A stretch of 64,000 nucleotides of DNA from positions 1-64,000 of the forward strand of contig NZ_LQPE01000005.1 in NCBI RefSeq assembly GCF_002101735.1, in the 5' to 3' direction. Made by a program: the position numbers and the translations under genes. This document shows, piece after piece, positions 35,135 through 47,599 of the stretch (the first letter of the stretch is position 1; each line of letters starts with the position of its first letter). Under the pieces are notes generated by a model. It had not been told where the DNA came from and did not search any database. It saw nothing but the letters and a program-made list of their open reading frames with translations. Source of the stretch: Mycobacterium kyorinense (GTDB lineage: Bacteria; Actinomycetota; Actinomycetes; Mycobacteriales; Mycobacteriaceae).

Positions 35135-35509
35135 CTATGGGCGCGGCGGCGGAGGAGGCGCCGGCGCGGTGGTCGACGGCGACGGGCCGGGGCTCATGCC
35201 CGGTCCCATGCCCGGGCCGCCGGGCATCATCGGCATCATCGGCGGCCCGCCGGGGCCACCGGGGACGACGAACACCCACTGCCCGCTTCCGGGTGGCGGC
35301 GGACCGCCGGGGCCGAACATGCCGTGGTGGTGATGGCGGTAGTGCTGATGCCCGGCGACCGCGGCGCCGGTGAAGAAGATCGTCGCGACGATGAACACGA
35401 TGCCGGCGACGATCACCACCCACGCGGCGACTTGGTAGAGCCTGCTCGGCGGTGCCGCATAAGGCGGGGGTGGTGGCGGAGGAGTGGGGGGTTCGGGTGT
35501 TTCGGTCAT
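35135..35509 (-). CDS. Pro/Gly/Met-rich single-helix membrane protein (Rv3706c-like)
   Basis: A 124-residue protein. It has an N-terminal Pro-rich cytoplasmic tail (MTETPEPPTPPPPPPPYAAP) and one membrane helix (VAAWVVIVAGIVFIVATIFF). After these come a His cluster (HQHYRHHHHG) and a Gly/Pro/Met-rich C-terminus. The His/Met content suggests metal contact, which is inference. The start at MTETPEPP is chosen by analogy with the next gene upstream (MSETPETP), a clear tandem paralogue. Confidence 0.72.
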   Translation of the reverse strand: MTETPEPPTPPPPPPPYAAPPSRLYQVAAWVVIVAGIVFIVATIFFTGAAVAGHQHYRHHHHGMFGPGGPPPPGSGQWVFVVPGGPGGPPMMPMMPGGPGMGPGMSPGPSPSTTAPAPPPPPRP

Positions 35510-35565
35510 AGCTCGATCATGCGCCCTCGCGGCGATCGCAACCATGCACGCGATCAGAGAGTCGG

Positions 35566-35599
35566 GAGCCCGGCGTCCCATCGTCGGGACGCCGGGCTC
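35566..35599 (-). terminator. Hairpin between tandem Pro-rich genes
   Basis: A 14-base perfect stem (35566-35579 with 35586-35599, core GAGCCCGGCGTCCC) closes on a 6-base loop, 12 bases after the stop of the upstream paralogue. There is no U-run in the reading direction, as is common for mycobacterial hairpin terminators. Confidence 0.65.
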
Positions 35600-35611
35600 G
35601 TGGTCGCGGTG

Positions 35612-35938
35612 CTATGGGCGGGCAGGAGCGGTGGACGGAGCAATCGACGCCGGCGGCTGCCCGGGTCCGGGGACGCCGGCGCCCGGGCCGCCCTGCGGAC
35701 CGCCGGGCCCGCGTTGATGGAACATCGCGGGGTGGTGATGCCCGTGGTGGTGGCCGTGGTGACCGTGATGGCCGGCGATCCGGTAGCCGGCGAAGAAAAT
35801 GGTCGTGACGATGTACAGGATGCCGGCGACAATCACGACCCAGGCCGCGAGCCGGTAGAGCCAGTACGGCTTTGCAGGTGACGCCGGCGCCGTAGCGGCG
35901 GGCGTCCGCGTGGTAGGTGTTTCAGGTGTTTCACTCAT
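35612..35938 (-). CDS. His-rich single-helix membrane protein (Rv3705A-like paralogue)
   Basis: A 108-residue protein with a short Thr/Pro-rich tail (MSETPETPTTRTPAATAPA), a membrane helix (LAAWVVIVAGILYIVTTIFF) and a His-rich loop HHGHHGHHHGHHHPAMFH, then a Gly/Pro-rich end. The helix is almost the same as in the downstream gene (AAWVVIVAGI...IFF), showing tandem duplication. The His cluster could bind metal (inference). The start is taken at MSETPETP; a longer frame to 35959 lacks support. Confidence 0.72.
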   Translation of the reverse strand: MSETPETPTTRTPAATAPASPAKPYWLYRLAAWVVIVAGILYIVTTIFFAGYRIAGHHGHHGHHHGHHHPAMFHQRGPGGPQGGPGAGVPGPGQPPASIAPSTAPARP

Positions 35939-36011
35939 GCCTGAATGATGCGCGGGCAACGGCCAGCGCGCGCTAGGTGCCGGCTATGAAACAGCTATGA
36001 GTGCAACCCGC

Positions 36012-37145
36012 TCAGTCGGGCTTGAACGGGTTGACCGCAAACTGGATTACCCGATAGGGCGCCCGGGCGCGGGGATCGGCGTTATTCCACTGGCTGATGA
36101 AAACCCGCAACTCGTCCAGCGTCGAACCCGGCGAGATGTAGCCGCCGTACGGCTGGGCCAACCGGTTGTCATACGGCGGCGGCAGGCTCTCGGCCGGATC
36201 GGGCCACTCGTCGTGCTGGACCACCGTGGTCACCGGCGCGGTACCCAGCGATGTCGGGTCGTTGGCCACCCGTACTTCCATGTTTCCGTTGGTGGCGTTG
36301 AAATACGACAGCACCGCCTTGCCGTCGATCTGCGCAAAGCTCATCTCGCCCACCTGGTCGTCCCACAACGGTGTCGGCGGCTTGCCCCAACCTCCGCCCG
36401 GACCGGATGCCCAGCCCTGCCACCGGGACCGGTCACCGAAGTTCTCCGGTGTCACCCGGTACAACGTCACCGGGTGGTTGCGCTGGAAACTGTCGGCGAC
36501 GATGTAAACCCAGCCGCTGGGCGACTCGGCTGACGGGATCGGATCGTAGTAGCCGCTGATCTGCGACTGGCCGCCGTCCTGGTAGGACGCGTCCCGTACC
36601 GAACCGGCTACTGTCTGCCAAAGTCCATGTGCTGGTTGGGCTTTCACCAATCGGGAGTTCTGCGGCGCCAGTTCTTTGGTGGTGGTGACCAGCAGGTAGT
36701 TCTGCCGGTTGATCTGCACGACGCCGGCCGGCAGCTGCGACGAACCCGGCGGGGTCGGATCGGCCAGCAGCGGCTGCCATACGCCCGTCACTCCGGTGTA
36801 GCGCACTCCTGCCGGGTCGTCGACGGATGCCGTGTCGACCCGCAATGCGATCGGCGAATACCAGCCACCGAACCCGACACCCTCGCCGGCGAAGCTGTCG
36901 CCGCAGACTTGGAGCACTTCGCTGGGGAATTCCATGAACTCGCACAGATCGGTGGCGCCGATTCCGTAATCGCGGGTGGGCGTACCGGTTCCGGCGGTCG
37001 GACCGATCCGGATCACCTGGCCCTCTGCCAGCGGCTGCAGGATGGGCTCGGGCATCGGCGCGGGCGGATCGGCGTAGGCACGCGAAACACTAAGCGGCGC
37101 AAGCAAACACAGAACGAGGAGCGCTAGGCGGGCGGGCGAGCTCAC
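36012..37145 (-). CDS. Secreted DUF4185-domain protein (Rv3707c-like)
   Basis: A 377-residue exported protein. Residues 1-25 are a signal peptide (LALLVLCLLAPLSVSRAYA). The remainder is a DUF4185 domain, a beta-propeller-like fold distantly related to glycosyl hydrolases, with DLCEFMEFPSEVLQVCGDSF near the start and VGEMSFAQIDGKAVLSYFN later. Catalytic function is unproven, although several DUF4185 proteins act on arabinan or mannan-type glycans. The start is GTG at 37145, 7 bases beyond the asd stop, so it may be cotranscribed with ask-asd. Confidence 0.82.
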   Translation of the reverse strand: MSSPARLALLVLCLLAPLSVSRAYADPPAPMPEPILQPLAEGQVIRIGPTAGTGTPTRDYGIGATDLCEFMEFPSEVLQVCGDSFAGEGVGFGGWYSPIALRVDTASVDDPAGVRYTGVTGVWQPLLADPTPPGSSQLPAGVVQINRQNYLLVTTTKELAPQNSRLVKAQPAHGLWQTVAGSVRDASYQDGGQSQISGYYDPIPSAESPSGWVYIVADSFQRNHPVTLYRVTPENFGDRSRWQGWASGPGGGWGKPPTPLWDDQVGEMSFAQIDGKAVLSYFNATNGNMEVRVANDPTSLGTAPVTTVVQHDEWPDPAESLPPPYDNRLAQPYGGYISPGSTLDELRVFISQWNNADPRARAPYRVIQFAVNPFKPD

Positions 37146-37152
37146 GCCCGGG

Positions 37153-39450
<2,298 letters not shown>

Positions 39451-39533
39451 TGTCGTCCTTTCCCGGGGTTTTGGTCGACAACAGAATACGTGGATGCGCT
39501 GAGCACCGTTTTGGGTGAGCGCTGCGGGCGCGG

Positions 39534-41474
<1,941 letters not shown>

Positions 41475-41483
41475 GAGCCGAAG

Positions 41484-41822
41484 ATGCTGCACACGTTCTG
41501 GGACTTCTTGTGGTCGGCGATCGTGGCGTTCGCTTTCATTGCCTACCTGCTGATCCTGTTCAATATCATCGGCGACCTGTTCTGGCGTGACCACCAAACC
41601 TCGGGCCGGGTCAAGGCGCTGTGGGTGGCCTGCCTGATCCTGTTTCCGTACCTGACCGCGCTGATCTACCTGATCACCCGCGGTCAGAGCATGACCGTGC
41701 GGGCGCGGGAAGCCGCTGGGCCGTCACCGGCCCAGGAGATCGCGCATGCCAAGGAACTGCTGGACGCCGGAACCATCACCCCGGCCGAGTTCGACGCCCT
41801 GAAGGCCAAGGCGATCCGTTAG
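41484..41822 (+). CDS. PLDc_N/SHOCT small membrane protein
   Basis: A 112-residue protein with two hydrophobic helices at the N-terminus (FAFIAYLLILFNIIGDLFW and ALWVACLILFPYLTALIYLI), matching the phospholipase-D-nuclease N-terminal membrane unit. A short SHOCT motif lies at the C-terminus (AKELLDAGTITPAEFDALKAK). SHOCT segments promote oligomerisation. It starts 9 bases after leuA and may ride on its transcript. Its stop overlaps the convergent dnaQ gene. Function is unknown. Confidence 0.8.
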   Translation: MLHTFWDFLWSAIVAFAFIAYLLILFNIIGDLFWRDHQTSGRVKALWVACLILFPYLTALIYLITRGQSMTVRAREAAGPSPAQEIAHAKELLDAGTITPAEFDALKAKAIR

Positions 41823-42808
41823 AACAGCGCGAACTGCTCGCCGACGTCGTCGGGTTCGGTAAAGTCCTCGACGCCGGTGCCGCCGACGACGGCGCCGACG
41901 CTCTCCATGAACTGCGCGTCGGAAACCATCGGGACACCGAGCTCGCGCGCCAGGTAGCCCTTGCCGTGTTCCGGCCGCGGCTCGTTGCAGACCACCAGCG
42001 AGGTGTCGAGGTCGACGGCGTCGGTGTAGGCCAGCCCGGCGTGCAGGATCCGCTCGACCAATTCCTCGTGCGTGCGGCTGCATTCGGCGGCCAGCGCCAC
42101 CCGCATGCCCTGCACCAGCGGCCGGCCTCGCACGTACGGGCCCGGGTTGAGATACGGGCACGGCATCCGGGACGCCAGCATCTTCAGCGGCCGCAGCTCC
42201 TCGTGGGTGACACGGCCGTTGGGCCAGCGGCGGCGGGTGACCGGCCGCACCGGCAGCCACACGTCGCGCTCGCGTGCCCGCTCGAGCGCGGCGCCCAGCA
42301 CCCGGGTGAGCACCAGCGCGTCGTCGAATGCGTCGTGTGGCCGGCGCTGCGCCACGCCCCAATGCGCGGCCAGCGTCTCCAGCCGCAGGTTGTCGACGCC
42401 AAGCACGAGCCGTCGGGCCAGCTCGACCGTGCACATGACCGAGTCGATGGGCAGTTCGGCGTCGGCGATCTCGGCCTCGGCGGCCAGGAACGAGTAGTCG
42501 AACGCGACGTTGTGCGCGACCAGCGTGCGGCCGTCGAGCACTTTGACCACGTCGTCGACGATGTCGGCGAACTGCGGCTGGTCTTCGAGCATGGCGGCGG
42601 TCAGGCCGTGGACGTGGGTGGGGCCGGGGTCGACTCCGGGGTTCAGCAGGCTGACCACGGATTGCTCGACGCGCCCGTGGGTGTCGAGGGCAAGCGCCGC
42701 AAGGCTGATGATCCGGGCGTGGCCCGGCCGGAAGCCCGAGGTTTCGACATCGATGACGGCCCAGCCGGTGCAGGGTTCATCGGCCGGCCGACCCCAGATC
42801 GTCCCCAT
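41819..42808 (-). CDS. dnaQ: DnaQ-like 3'-5' exonuclease with BRCT domain
   Basis: A 329-residue protein. Residues about 15-180 hold the DEDDh exonuclease motifs: VIDVETSGF (Exo I), HNVAFDYSFL (Exo II) and HDAFDDALVL (Exo III). Residues about 230-320 resemble a BRCT domain (VQGMRVALAAECSRTHEEL). It corresponds to Rv3711c, annotated as a polymerase III epsilon homologue, although in mycobacteria proofreading is carried out mainly by the DnaE1 PHP domain. The ATG at 42808 gives the family's length; the longer upstream frame is not supported. Confidence 0.9.
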   Translation of the reverse strand: MGTIWGRPADEPCTGWAVIDVETSGFRPGHARIISLAALALDTHGRVEQSVVSLLNPGVDPGPTHVHGLTAAMLEDQPQFADIVDDVVKVLDGRTLVAHNVAFDYSFLAAEAEIADAELPIDSVMCTVELARRLVLGVDNLRLETLAAHWGVAQRRPHDAFDDALVLTRVLGAALERARERDVWLPVRPVTRRRWPNGRVTHEELRPLKMLASRMPCPYLNPGPYVRGRPLVQGMRVALAAECSRTHEELVERILHAGLAYTDAVDLDTSLVVCNEPRPEHGKGYLARELGVPMVSDAQFMESVGAVVGGTGVEDFTEPDDVGEQFALF

Positions 42809-42880
42809 AAAGGGAGGATGGCACGGCGGACCGACATCGCCGGTTCGCTGCGGCTCGTGTCGTGAACTTAAGTCACCGAG

Positions 42881-42925
42881 GCCGACCCGCAGCGCCCGGC
42901 GCAAGCGCCGCGCTCGCGATCGCCC
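42881..42925 (-). repeat. Dispersed 46-bp hairpin repeat, copy C (inverted, diverged)
   Basis: Read on the minus strand this segment begins GGGCGATCGCGAGCGCGGCG and ends GCTGCGGGTCGGC, clearly related to copies A and B but with a changed centre and imperfect outer arms. It lies in the 130-base divergent gap between dnaQ and murT. Confidence 0.5.
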
Positions 42926-42938
42926 TAAACTCCTGCGG

Positions 42939-44162
42939 GTGATCACCGCCCGTGGACGCTTGGCGCTGGCCGCCGGAGCCGGCGCGCGGTGGGCATCGCG
43001 GGCGACCGGCCGCGGGGCCGGCGCCATGGTCGGCGGGCTGGTCGCGATGACGCTGGACCGCTCGATCCTGCGTCAGCTGGGGTCGGGCCGGCGCACGGTG
43101 ATCGTGACCGGAACCAACGGCAAGTCGACGACCACCCGGATGACCGCGGCGGCGCTCGGCACACTCGGCGTGGTGGCCACCAACGCCGAAGGCGCCAACA
43201 TGGACGCCGGCCTGGTGGCCGCACTGGCGGCCCGGCGTGACGCGGGGCTGGCCGCGTTGGAGGTCGACGAGATGCACGTCCCGCACGTCGCCGATGCGGT
43301 CGAGCCCAGCGTCGTCGTCTTGCTCAACCTGTCCCGCGACCAGCTCGACCGGGTCGGCGAGATCAACGTGATCGAACGGACGCTGCGGACCGGGCTGGCC
43401 CGCCACCCCAAGACGGTGGTCGTCGCCAACTGCGACGACGTGCTGATGACGTCGGCGGCCTACGACTGCCCCGAGGTGGTGTGGGTGGCGGCCGGCGGCG
43501 GCTGGGCAGCCGACTCGGTGAGTTGCCCGCGCAGCGGCGAGGTGATCGTCCGCGACAAGGCGCACTGGTATTCCACCGGCGCGGACTTCAAGCGGCCCAG
43601 CGCGCAGTGGTGGTTCGACGACGAGATGCTCTACGGCCCGGACGGCCTGGCGCTGCCGATGCGGCTGGCGCTGCCCGGCGCGGTCAACCGGGGCAACGCC
43701 GCCCAGGCGGTGGCGGCCGCCGTCGCACTAGGCGCCGACCCGGCTTCGGCCGTCGAGGCTGTCTCGGGGGTCGCAGAGGTGGCGGGGCGGTACCGCACGG
43801 TCCAGGTGGGCGACCACGATGTCCGGGTCCTGCTGGCTAAAAACCCCGCCGGCTGGCAGGAGGCGCTGTCGATGGTCGACAAACACGCGGCGGGCGTCGT
43901 CATCGCGGTCAACGGGCAGGTGCCCGACGGCGAAGACCTGTCCTGGCTGTGGGACGTGCACTTCGAGCACTTCGAGGACACCACCGTCGTCGCGGCCGGC
44001 GAGCGGGGCACGGATCTGGCGGTACGGCTTGGGTATGCGGGGGTGCAGCACAGCCTCGTGCACGACACCGTCAGGGCCATCGCGTCGTGTCCGCCGGGGC
44101 GCGTGGAGGTCGTCGCCAACTACACGGCGTTTCTGCAGCTGCAGCGAAGGCTTGAGCGATGA
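42939..44162 (+). CDS. murT: Lipid II isoglutaminyl synthase, MurT subunit
   Basis: A 407-residue Mur-ligase-like protein with the ATP loop VTGTNGKSTTT (55-65) and the DUF1727 C-terminal domain (AKNPAGWQEALSMV). With GatD it amidates the second-position glutamate of the peptidoglycan stem on lipid II. The start is GTG at 42939, just upstream of the family's N-terminus. Staphylococcal MurT has a four-cysteine zinc ribbon in the insert near residue 190; here only single cysteines (DCPEV, SCPRSG) remain. Its stop overlaps the gatD ATG. Confidence 0.9.
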   Translation: MITARGRLALAAGAGARWASRATGRGAGAMVGGLVAMTLDRSILRQLGSGRRTVIVTGTNGKSTTTRMTAAALGTLGVVATNAEGANMDAGLVAALAARRDAGLAALEVDEMHVPHVADAVEPSVVVLLNLSRDQLDRVGEINVIERTLRTGLARHPKTVVVANCDDVLMTSAAYDCPEVVWVAAGGGWAADSVSCPRSGEVIVRDKAHWYSTGADFKRPSAQWWFDDEMLYGPDGLALPMRLALPGAVNRGNAAQAVAAAVALGADPASAVEAVSGVAEVAGRYRTVQVGDHDVRVLLAKNPAGWQEALSMVDKHAAGVVIAVNGQVPDGEDLSWLWDVHFEHFEDTTVVAAGERGTDLAVRLGYAGVQHSLVHDTVRAIASCPPGRVEVVANYTAFLQLQRRLER

Positions 44163-44854
44163 CCGTGCGGATCGGGCTGGTGCTGCCCGACGTGATGGGC
44201 ACCTACGGCGACGGCGGCAACGCCGTGGTGCTGCGGCAGCGGCTGCGGTTGCGGGGCATCGCCGCGGAGATCGTCGAGATCACGCTGGCCGACCCGGTGC
44301 CGGAAAGTCTCGATGTGTACACGCTCGGCGGCGCGGAGGACTACGCGCAGCGGCTGGCGACCAGGCACTTGATCAAGCATCCGGGCCTGCAACGCGCGGT
44401 GGCACGCGGTGCGCCGGTGCTGGCGATCTGCGCGGCCATCCAGGTGCTGGGGCAGTGGTACGAGACGTCGGCGGGCGAGCGGGTCGACGGTGTCGGCCTG
44501 CTCGACGCGACGACCTCGCCGCAGGCCAAGCGCACGATCGGCGAGGTGGTCAGCAAGCCGCTGCTGGACGCGTTGACGCAGCCGCTGACCGGTTTCGAGA
44601 ACCACCGGGGCGGGACGGTATTGGGCCCGGCCGCGAGGCCGCTCGGCGCTGTGGTTAAGGGCGCCGGCAACCGGGCCGGCGACGGGTTCGACGGCGTGGT
44701 GCAGGGCAGCGTCGTCGCGACCTACATGCACGGGCCGTGTCTGGCCCGCAATCCAGAGCTCGCCGATTACCTGCTGAGCCGGGTTGTCGGGGACTTGCCG
44801 CCGCTGGAGCTGCCCGAGGTGGAGTTGCTGCGCCGCGAACGCCTGCGCGGCTGA
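44159..44854 (+). CDS. gatD: Lipid II isoglutaminyl synthase, glutaminase GatD
   Basis: A 231-residue class I glutamine amidotransferase (CobB/CobQ-like). The nucleophile is Cys91 in VLAICAAIQVLG and the catalytic histidine is His191 in ATYMHGPC. It releases ammonia from glutamine and channels it to MurT. YGDGGNAVVL lies near the N-terminus. ATGA overlap with murT confirms a coupled pair, as in other Gram-positives. Older annotations call it CobQ2, but context shows a peptidoglycan role. Confidence 0.93.
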   Translation: MTVRIGLVLPDVMGTYGDGGNAVVLRQRLRLRGIAAEIVEITLADPVPESLDVYTLGGAEDYAQRLATRHLIKHPGLQRAVARGAPVLAICAAIQVLGQWYETSAGERVDGVGLLDATTSPQAKRTIGEVVSKPLLDALTQPLTGFENHRGGTVLGPAARPLGAVVKGAGNRAGDGFDGVVQGSVVATYMHGPCLARNPELADYLLSRVVGDLPPLELPEVELLRRERLRG

Positions 44855-44855
44855 C

Positions 44856-45704
44856 TTAAGTCTCGCGGTAACCCCGACGGACCAGGGCGGCGCGAACGCG
44901 CCCGATGACATCGTTTGGCGTGTCCCCGGCGATCACCCGGATAACGATCCAGCCCATCGCGTCCAGCTTGCGCAGCCGCCGTTGATCCTTCCGCCACTGC
45001 TTGGGGTCGCTGCGGTGGTGATCGCCGTCGTACTCGGCCGCGACTTTGTACTGCTCCCAACCCATGTCGAGCAGGGCAACCAGATGCCAGTTCTCGTGCA
45101 CCGGTATCTGCGTGGTCGGATTGGGCAATCCGGCGTCGATCAGGAGCAGCCGTAGCCACGTCTCTTTGGGTGACGCCGCCCCGCCGTCGACCAAGGGGAG
45201 GGCTGTACGCAACCTCCGTAGACCGCGAGCACCCGGATAGCGCTTGGCCAGCAGCAACACGTCCTCCGCTGAAAACGGTGTGGCCCGCATGAGAGCGTCG
45301 AGGCGGGCGACCGCCTGACCGCGCGGTAGTTGCCGACTCAGGTCATAGGCGGTGCGCGCGACAGTGGTAACCGGCAGCCGTGCGACGTGGGTGACCTCGT
45401 CCTCCGCCAAACGTTGATTACGGGTTATCAGGCCTGCCGGCGGATTTGGGTTGCGCCAGATCAACTCGACGGGCTCGTCATCGTCGATCCACTTGGCGCC
45501 ATGCAGCGCTGCGGCGGCTAGTCCGGCCAGCACTGCGCGCCTACCCGACCACAGCCACGCTGCCGTCGAACGCGTTCGAAGCGATGGGACTGCGTAATCG
45601 GCCACATAGACGTTGGGATAGATCGAGCGGCACTCGGTCCGCAATTGATATGGGCTCAGCCTCCCCTGCTGTACAGCCTCGCTGCCCACAAACACGTCGT
45701 CCAT
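44856..45704 (-). CDS. DUF559-type endonuclease-like protein (Rv3714c-like)
   Basis: A 282-residue protein. The N-terminal half resembles the AbiEi-like winged-helix antitoxin region (LSPYQLRTECRSIYPNVYVA). The C-terminal half matches a DUF559/restriction-endonuclease-like fold with VAAEYDGDHHRSDPKQWRKD and RRLRKLDAMGWIVIRV. This family is abundant in actinobacteria and is of unproven activity; a Vsr-like nuclease or anti-phage role is a guess. ATG start at 45704. It is convergent with gatD, its TAA overlapping the GACTTAAGTC palindrome at 44853-44862. Confidence 0.75.
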   Translation of the reverse strand: MDDVFVGSEAVQQGRLSPYQLRTECRSIYPNVYVADYAVPSLRTRSTAAWLWSGRRAVLAGLAAAALHGAKWIDDDEPVELIWRNPNPPAGLITRNQRLAEDEVTHVARLPVTTVARTAYDLSRQLPRGQAVARLDALMRATPFSAEDVLLLAKRYPGARGLRRLRTALPLVDGGAASPKETWLRLLLIDAGLPNPTTQIPVHENWHLVALLDMGWEQYKVAAEYDGDHHRSDPKQWRKDQRRLRKLDAMGWIVIRVIAGDTPNDVIGRVRAALVRRGYRET

Positions 45705-45736
45705 GGCCGAACGTTGTCACGCCCTACTGACACGTC

Positions 45737-45799
45737 CGCCGAGACTTAAACCATTGCGAGGCGCCCCGGCGTGTCGTCGCAGACGTTTAAGTGTCGGCG
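45737..45799 (-). terminator. Inverted repeat downstream of recR
   Basis: CGCCGAGACTTAAAC (45737-45751) and GTTTAAGTGTCGGCG (45785-45799) pair at 14 of 15 positions around a 33-base loop. It begins 4 bases beyond the recR stop on the minus strand and is a plausible terminator for ybaB-recR. Similar TTAAG-centred palindromes occur at 42866-42873 and 44853-44862. Confidence 0.45.
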
Positions 45800-45802
45800 C
45801 AG

Positions 45803-46414
45803 CTAGGCCATCGCGCGGCGGCCCGTCAACGCGCGGCCCAGCGTCAGCTCGTCGGCGAATTCCAGATCCCCGCCCATCGGCAGCCCGGACGCAATCCGCG
45901 TGACGGTCAGGCCGGGGATGTCGCGCAGCATCCGCACCAGGTAGGTGGCCGTCGCCTCGCCCTCGGTGTTCGGGTCGGTGGCGATGATGACCTCCGTGAT
46001 GTCGACGCCGTCGACCTGCTCACCGATTCGGTTCAGCAGCTCGCGGATCCGCAGCTGCTCGGGACCGACCCCGGACAGCGGATCCAACGCCCCGCCCAGC
46101 ACGTGGTAGCGGCCGCGGAATTCGCGGGTGCGCTCGATGGCCTGGACGTCTTTGGGCTCCTCGACGACGCACACCAACGAGCCGTCGCGGCGCGGGTCGG
46201 CGCAGATCCGGCAGCGTTCGTCGTCGGAGACATTGCCGCACACCGCGCAGAACCGCACGCCGTCGCGAACCCTGCCCAGCACCGCGGTCAGCCGGTCGAT
46301 GTCGGCCGGTTCGACGGACAACAGGTGGAAGGCAATGCGCTGGGCGCTCTTCGGCCCGATCCCCGGCAGCTTGCCGAGCTCGTCGATCAGATCCTGGACC
46401 GGCCCTTCAAACAA
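45803..46414 (-). CDS. recR: Recombination mediator RecR
   Basis: A 203-residue protein of the RecFOR pathway that helps load RecA at gaps. It has an N-terminal helix-hairpin-helix ([18 protein letters not shown]) and a four-cysteine zinc finger (Cys56, Cys59, Cys68, Cys71). The Toprim domain follows ([30 protein letters not shown]). The start codon is TTG at 46414, one base after the YbaB stop, giving the expected MFEGPVQDL. Length is typical. Confidence 0.96.
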   Translation of the reverse strand: MFEGPVQDLIDELGKLPGIGPKSAQRIAFHLLSVEPADIDRLTAVLGRVRDGVRFCAVCGNVSDDERCRICADPRRDGSLVCVVEEPKDVQAIERTREFRGRYHVLGGALDPLSGVGPEQLRIRELLNRIGEQVDGVDITEVIIATDPNTEGEATATYLVRMLRDIPGLTVTRIASGLPMGGDLEFADELTLGRALTGRRAMA

Positions 46415-46415
46415 G

Positions 46416-46751
46416 TCAGGACCCCGGCATCCCCAACGCGCTGCCCATCCCGCCGGCCAGCGGGCCGAGCTGTTCCTGCGCCATCGTGGTGACCTGTTGG
46501 GAAGCGTCGGCCAACGCGCCGACGATCAAGTCCTGCAGGGTTTCGACATCGTCGGGGTCGACGACCTTGGGGTCGATCTTGACCGCGACCACCTCGCCGT
46601 TGCCCTTGACGGTGACCTCGACCAAACCCCCGCCGGCTTTGCCGTGGACCTCGGAGTTGGCGAGTCGCTGCTGAGCGGCCATCAGCTGTTGCTGCATCTG
46701 CTGCGCCTGCGCGAGCAACGCCGACATGTCGGGCTGGCCTCCGGGTTGCAT
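46416..46751 (-). CDS. YbaB/EbfC nucleoid-associated protein
   Basis: A 111-residue YbaB-family DNA-binding protein (Rv3716c-like). It has a Gln/Met-rich coiled N-terminus ([18 protein letters not shown]) followed by the family core [25 protein letters not shown]. It forms dimers that bind and bend DNA. The gene pairs with recR almost universally in bacteria and here is separated from it by one base. AAGGGGA precedes the ATG. Confidence 0.92.
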   Translation of the reverse strand: MQPGGQPDMSALLAQAQQMQQQLMAAQQRLANSEVHGKAGGGLVEVTVKGNGEVVAVKIDPKVVDPDDVETLQDLIVGALADASQQVTTMAQEQLGPLAGGMGSALGMPGS

Positions 46752-46849
46752 GACAGTCCCCTTGCGTCTTGGTCTCGAGTTGGTTTCGCCTCAAGCTTTC
46801 GGGCGGTTCGAAACTTCCAGCGTAGACGGCGCCGCGCTACCGTGGCGCC

Positions 46850-47599
46850 GTGCGCGTACCTGTTTGCCTGCGTGTCGGGATCGCCATGACCCTTGCCGTG
46901 CTCGCTGCCGCTCCGGCACCCGCCACCGCCGCCCCCACCAGCATCGCCGGCATGATCGTGTTCCTCGACCCCGGCCACAACGGCGCCAACGACGCGTCCA
47001 TCAGCCGACAGGTGCCCACCGGCCGCGGCGGCACCAAGGACTGTCAGGCCAGCGGGACCTCGACGAACAGCGGCTATCCGGAGCACACGTTCACCTGGGA
47101 CACCACGCTGCGGATCCGCGCCGCGCTCAACGCGCTGGGCGCCCGCACGGCCCTGTCCCGCGGCAACGACGACGCACTCGGCCCCTGCGTCGACCAGCGC
47201 GCCGAGATGGCCAACTCGTTGCGCCCCAACGCCATCGTGTCCATCCACGCCGACGGCGGTCCTCCGACCGGTCGGGGATTCCACGTCAACTACTCGGCGC
47301 CGCCGCTCAACCAGGTTCAGGCCGGGCCGTCGGTGCAGTTCGCCCGGATCATGCGCGACCAATTACAGGCGTCGGGCATCCCGCCGGCCACCTACATCGG
47401 CCAGAACGGCCTTTATGGGCGCTCCGACCTGGCCGGGCTGAACCTCGCGCAGTATCCGGCGGTCCTCGTCGAATGCGGCAACATGAAGAACCCCGCCGAC
47501 TCGGCGCTGATGGAAACCGAGGCAGGCCGGCAGAAGTACGCCGACGCCGTCGTCAAAGGAATCGCCGGGTTCCTGGGCAGCCAGGGCCGGGCGAGCTAA
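46850..47599 (+). CDS. ami1: N-acetylmuramoyl-L-alanine amidase Ami1
   Basis: A 249-residue exported amidase (Rv3717-like). Residues 1-28 are a signal peptide. The Amidase_3 core binds zinc through His43 (LDPGHNG), Glu78 (GYPEHTF) and His133 (SIHADGG), with Glu208 (LVECGN) as the catalytic acid/base. Cys65 and Cys113 can form a disulfide. It cuts the bond between muramic acid and the stem peptide during cell-wall turnover and daughter-cell separation. There is no separate cell-wall-binding domain. GTG start. Confidence 0.93.
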   Translation: MRVPVCLRVGIAMTLAVLAAAPAPATAAPTSIAGMIVFLDPGHNGANDASISRQVPTGRGGTKDCQASGTSTNSGYPEHTFTWDTTLRIRAALNALGARTALSRGNDDALGPCVDQRAEMANSLRPNAIVSIHADGGPPTGRGFHVNYSAPPLNQVQAGPSVQFARIMRDQLQASGIPPATYIGQNGLYGRSDLAGLNLAQYPAVLVECGNMKNPADSALMETEAGRQKYADAVVKGIAGFLGSQGRAS

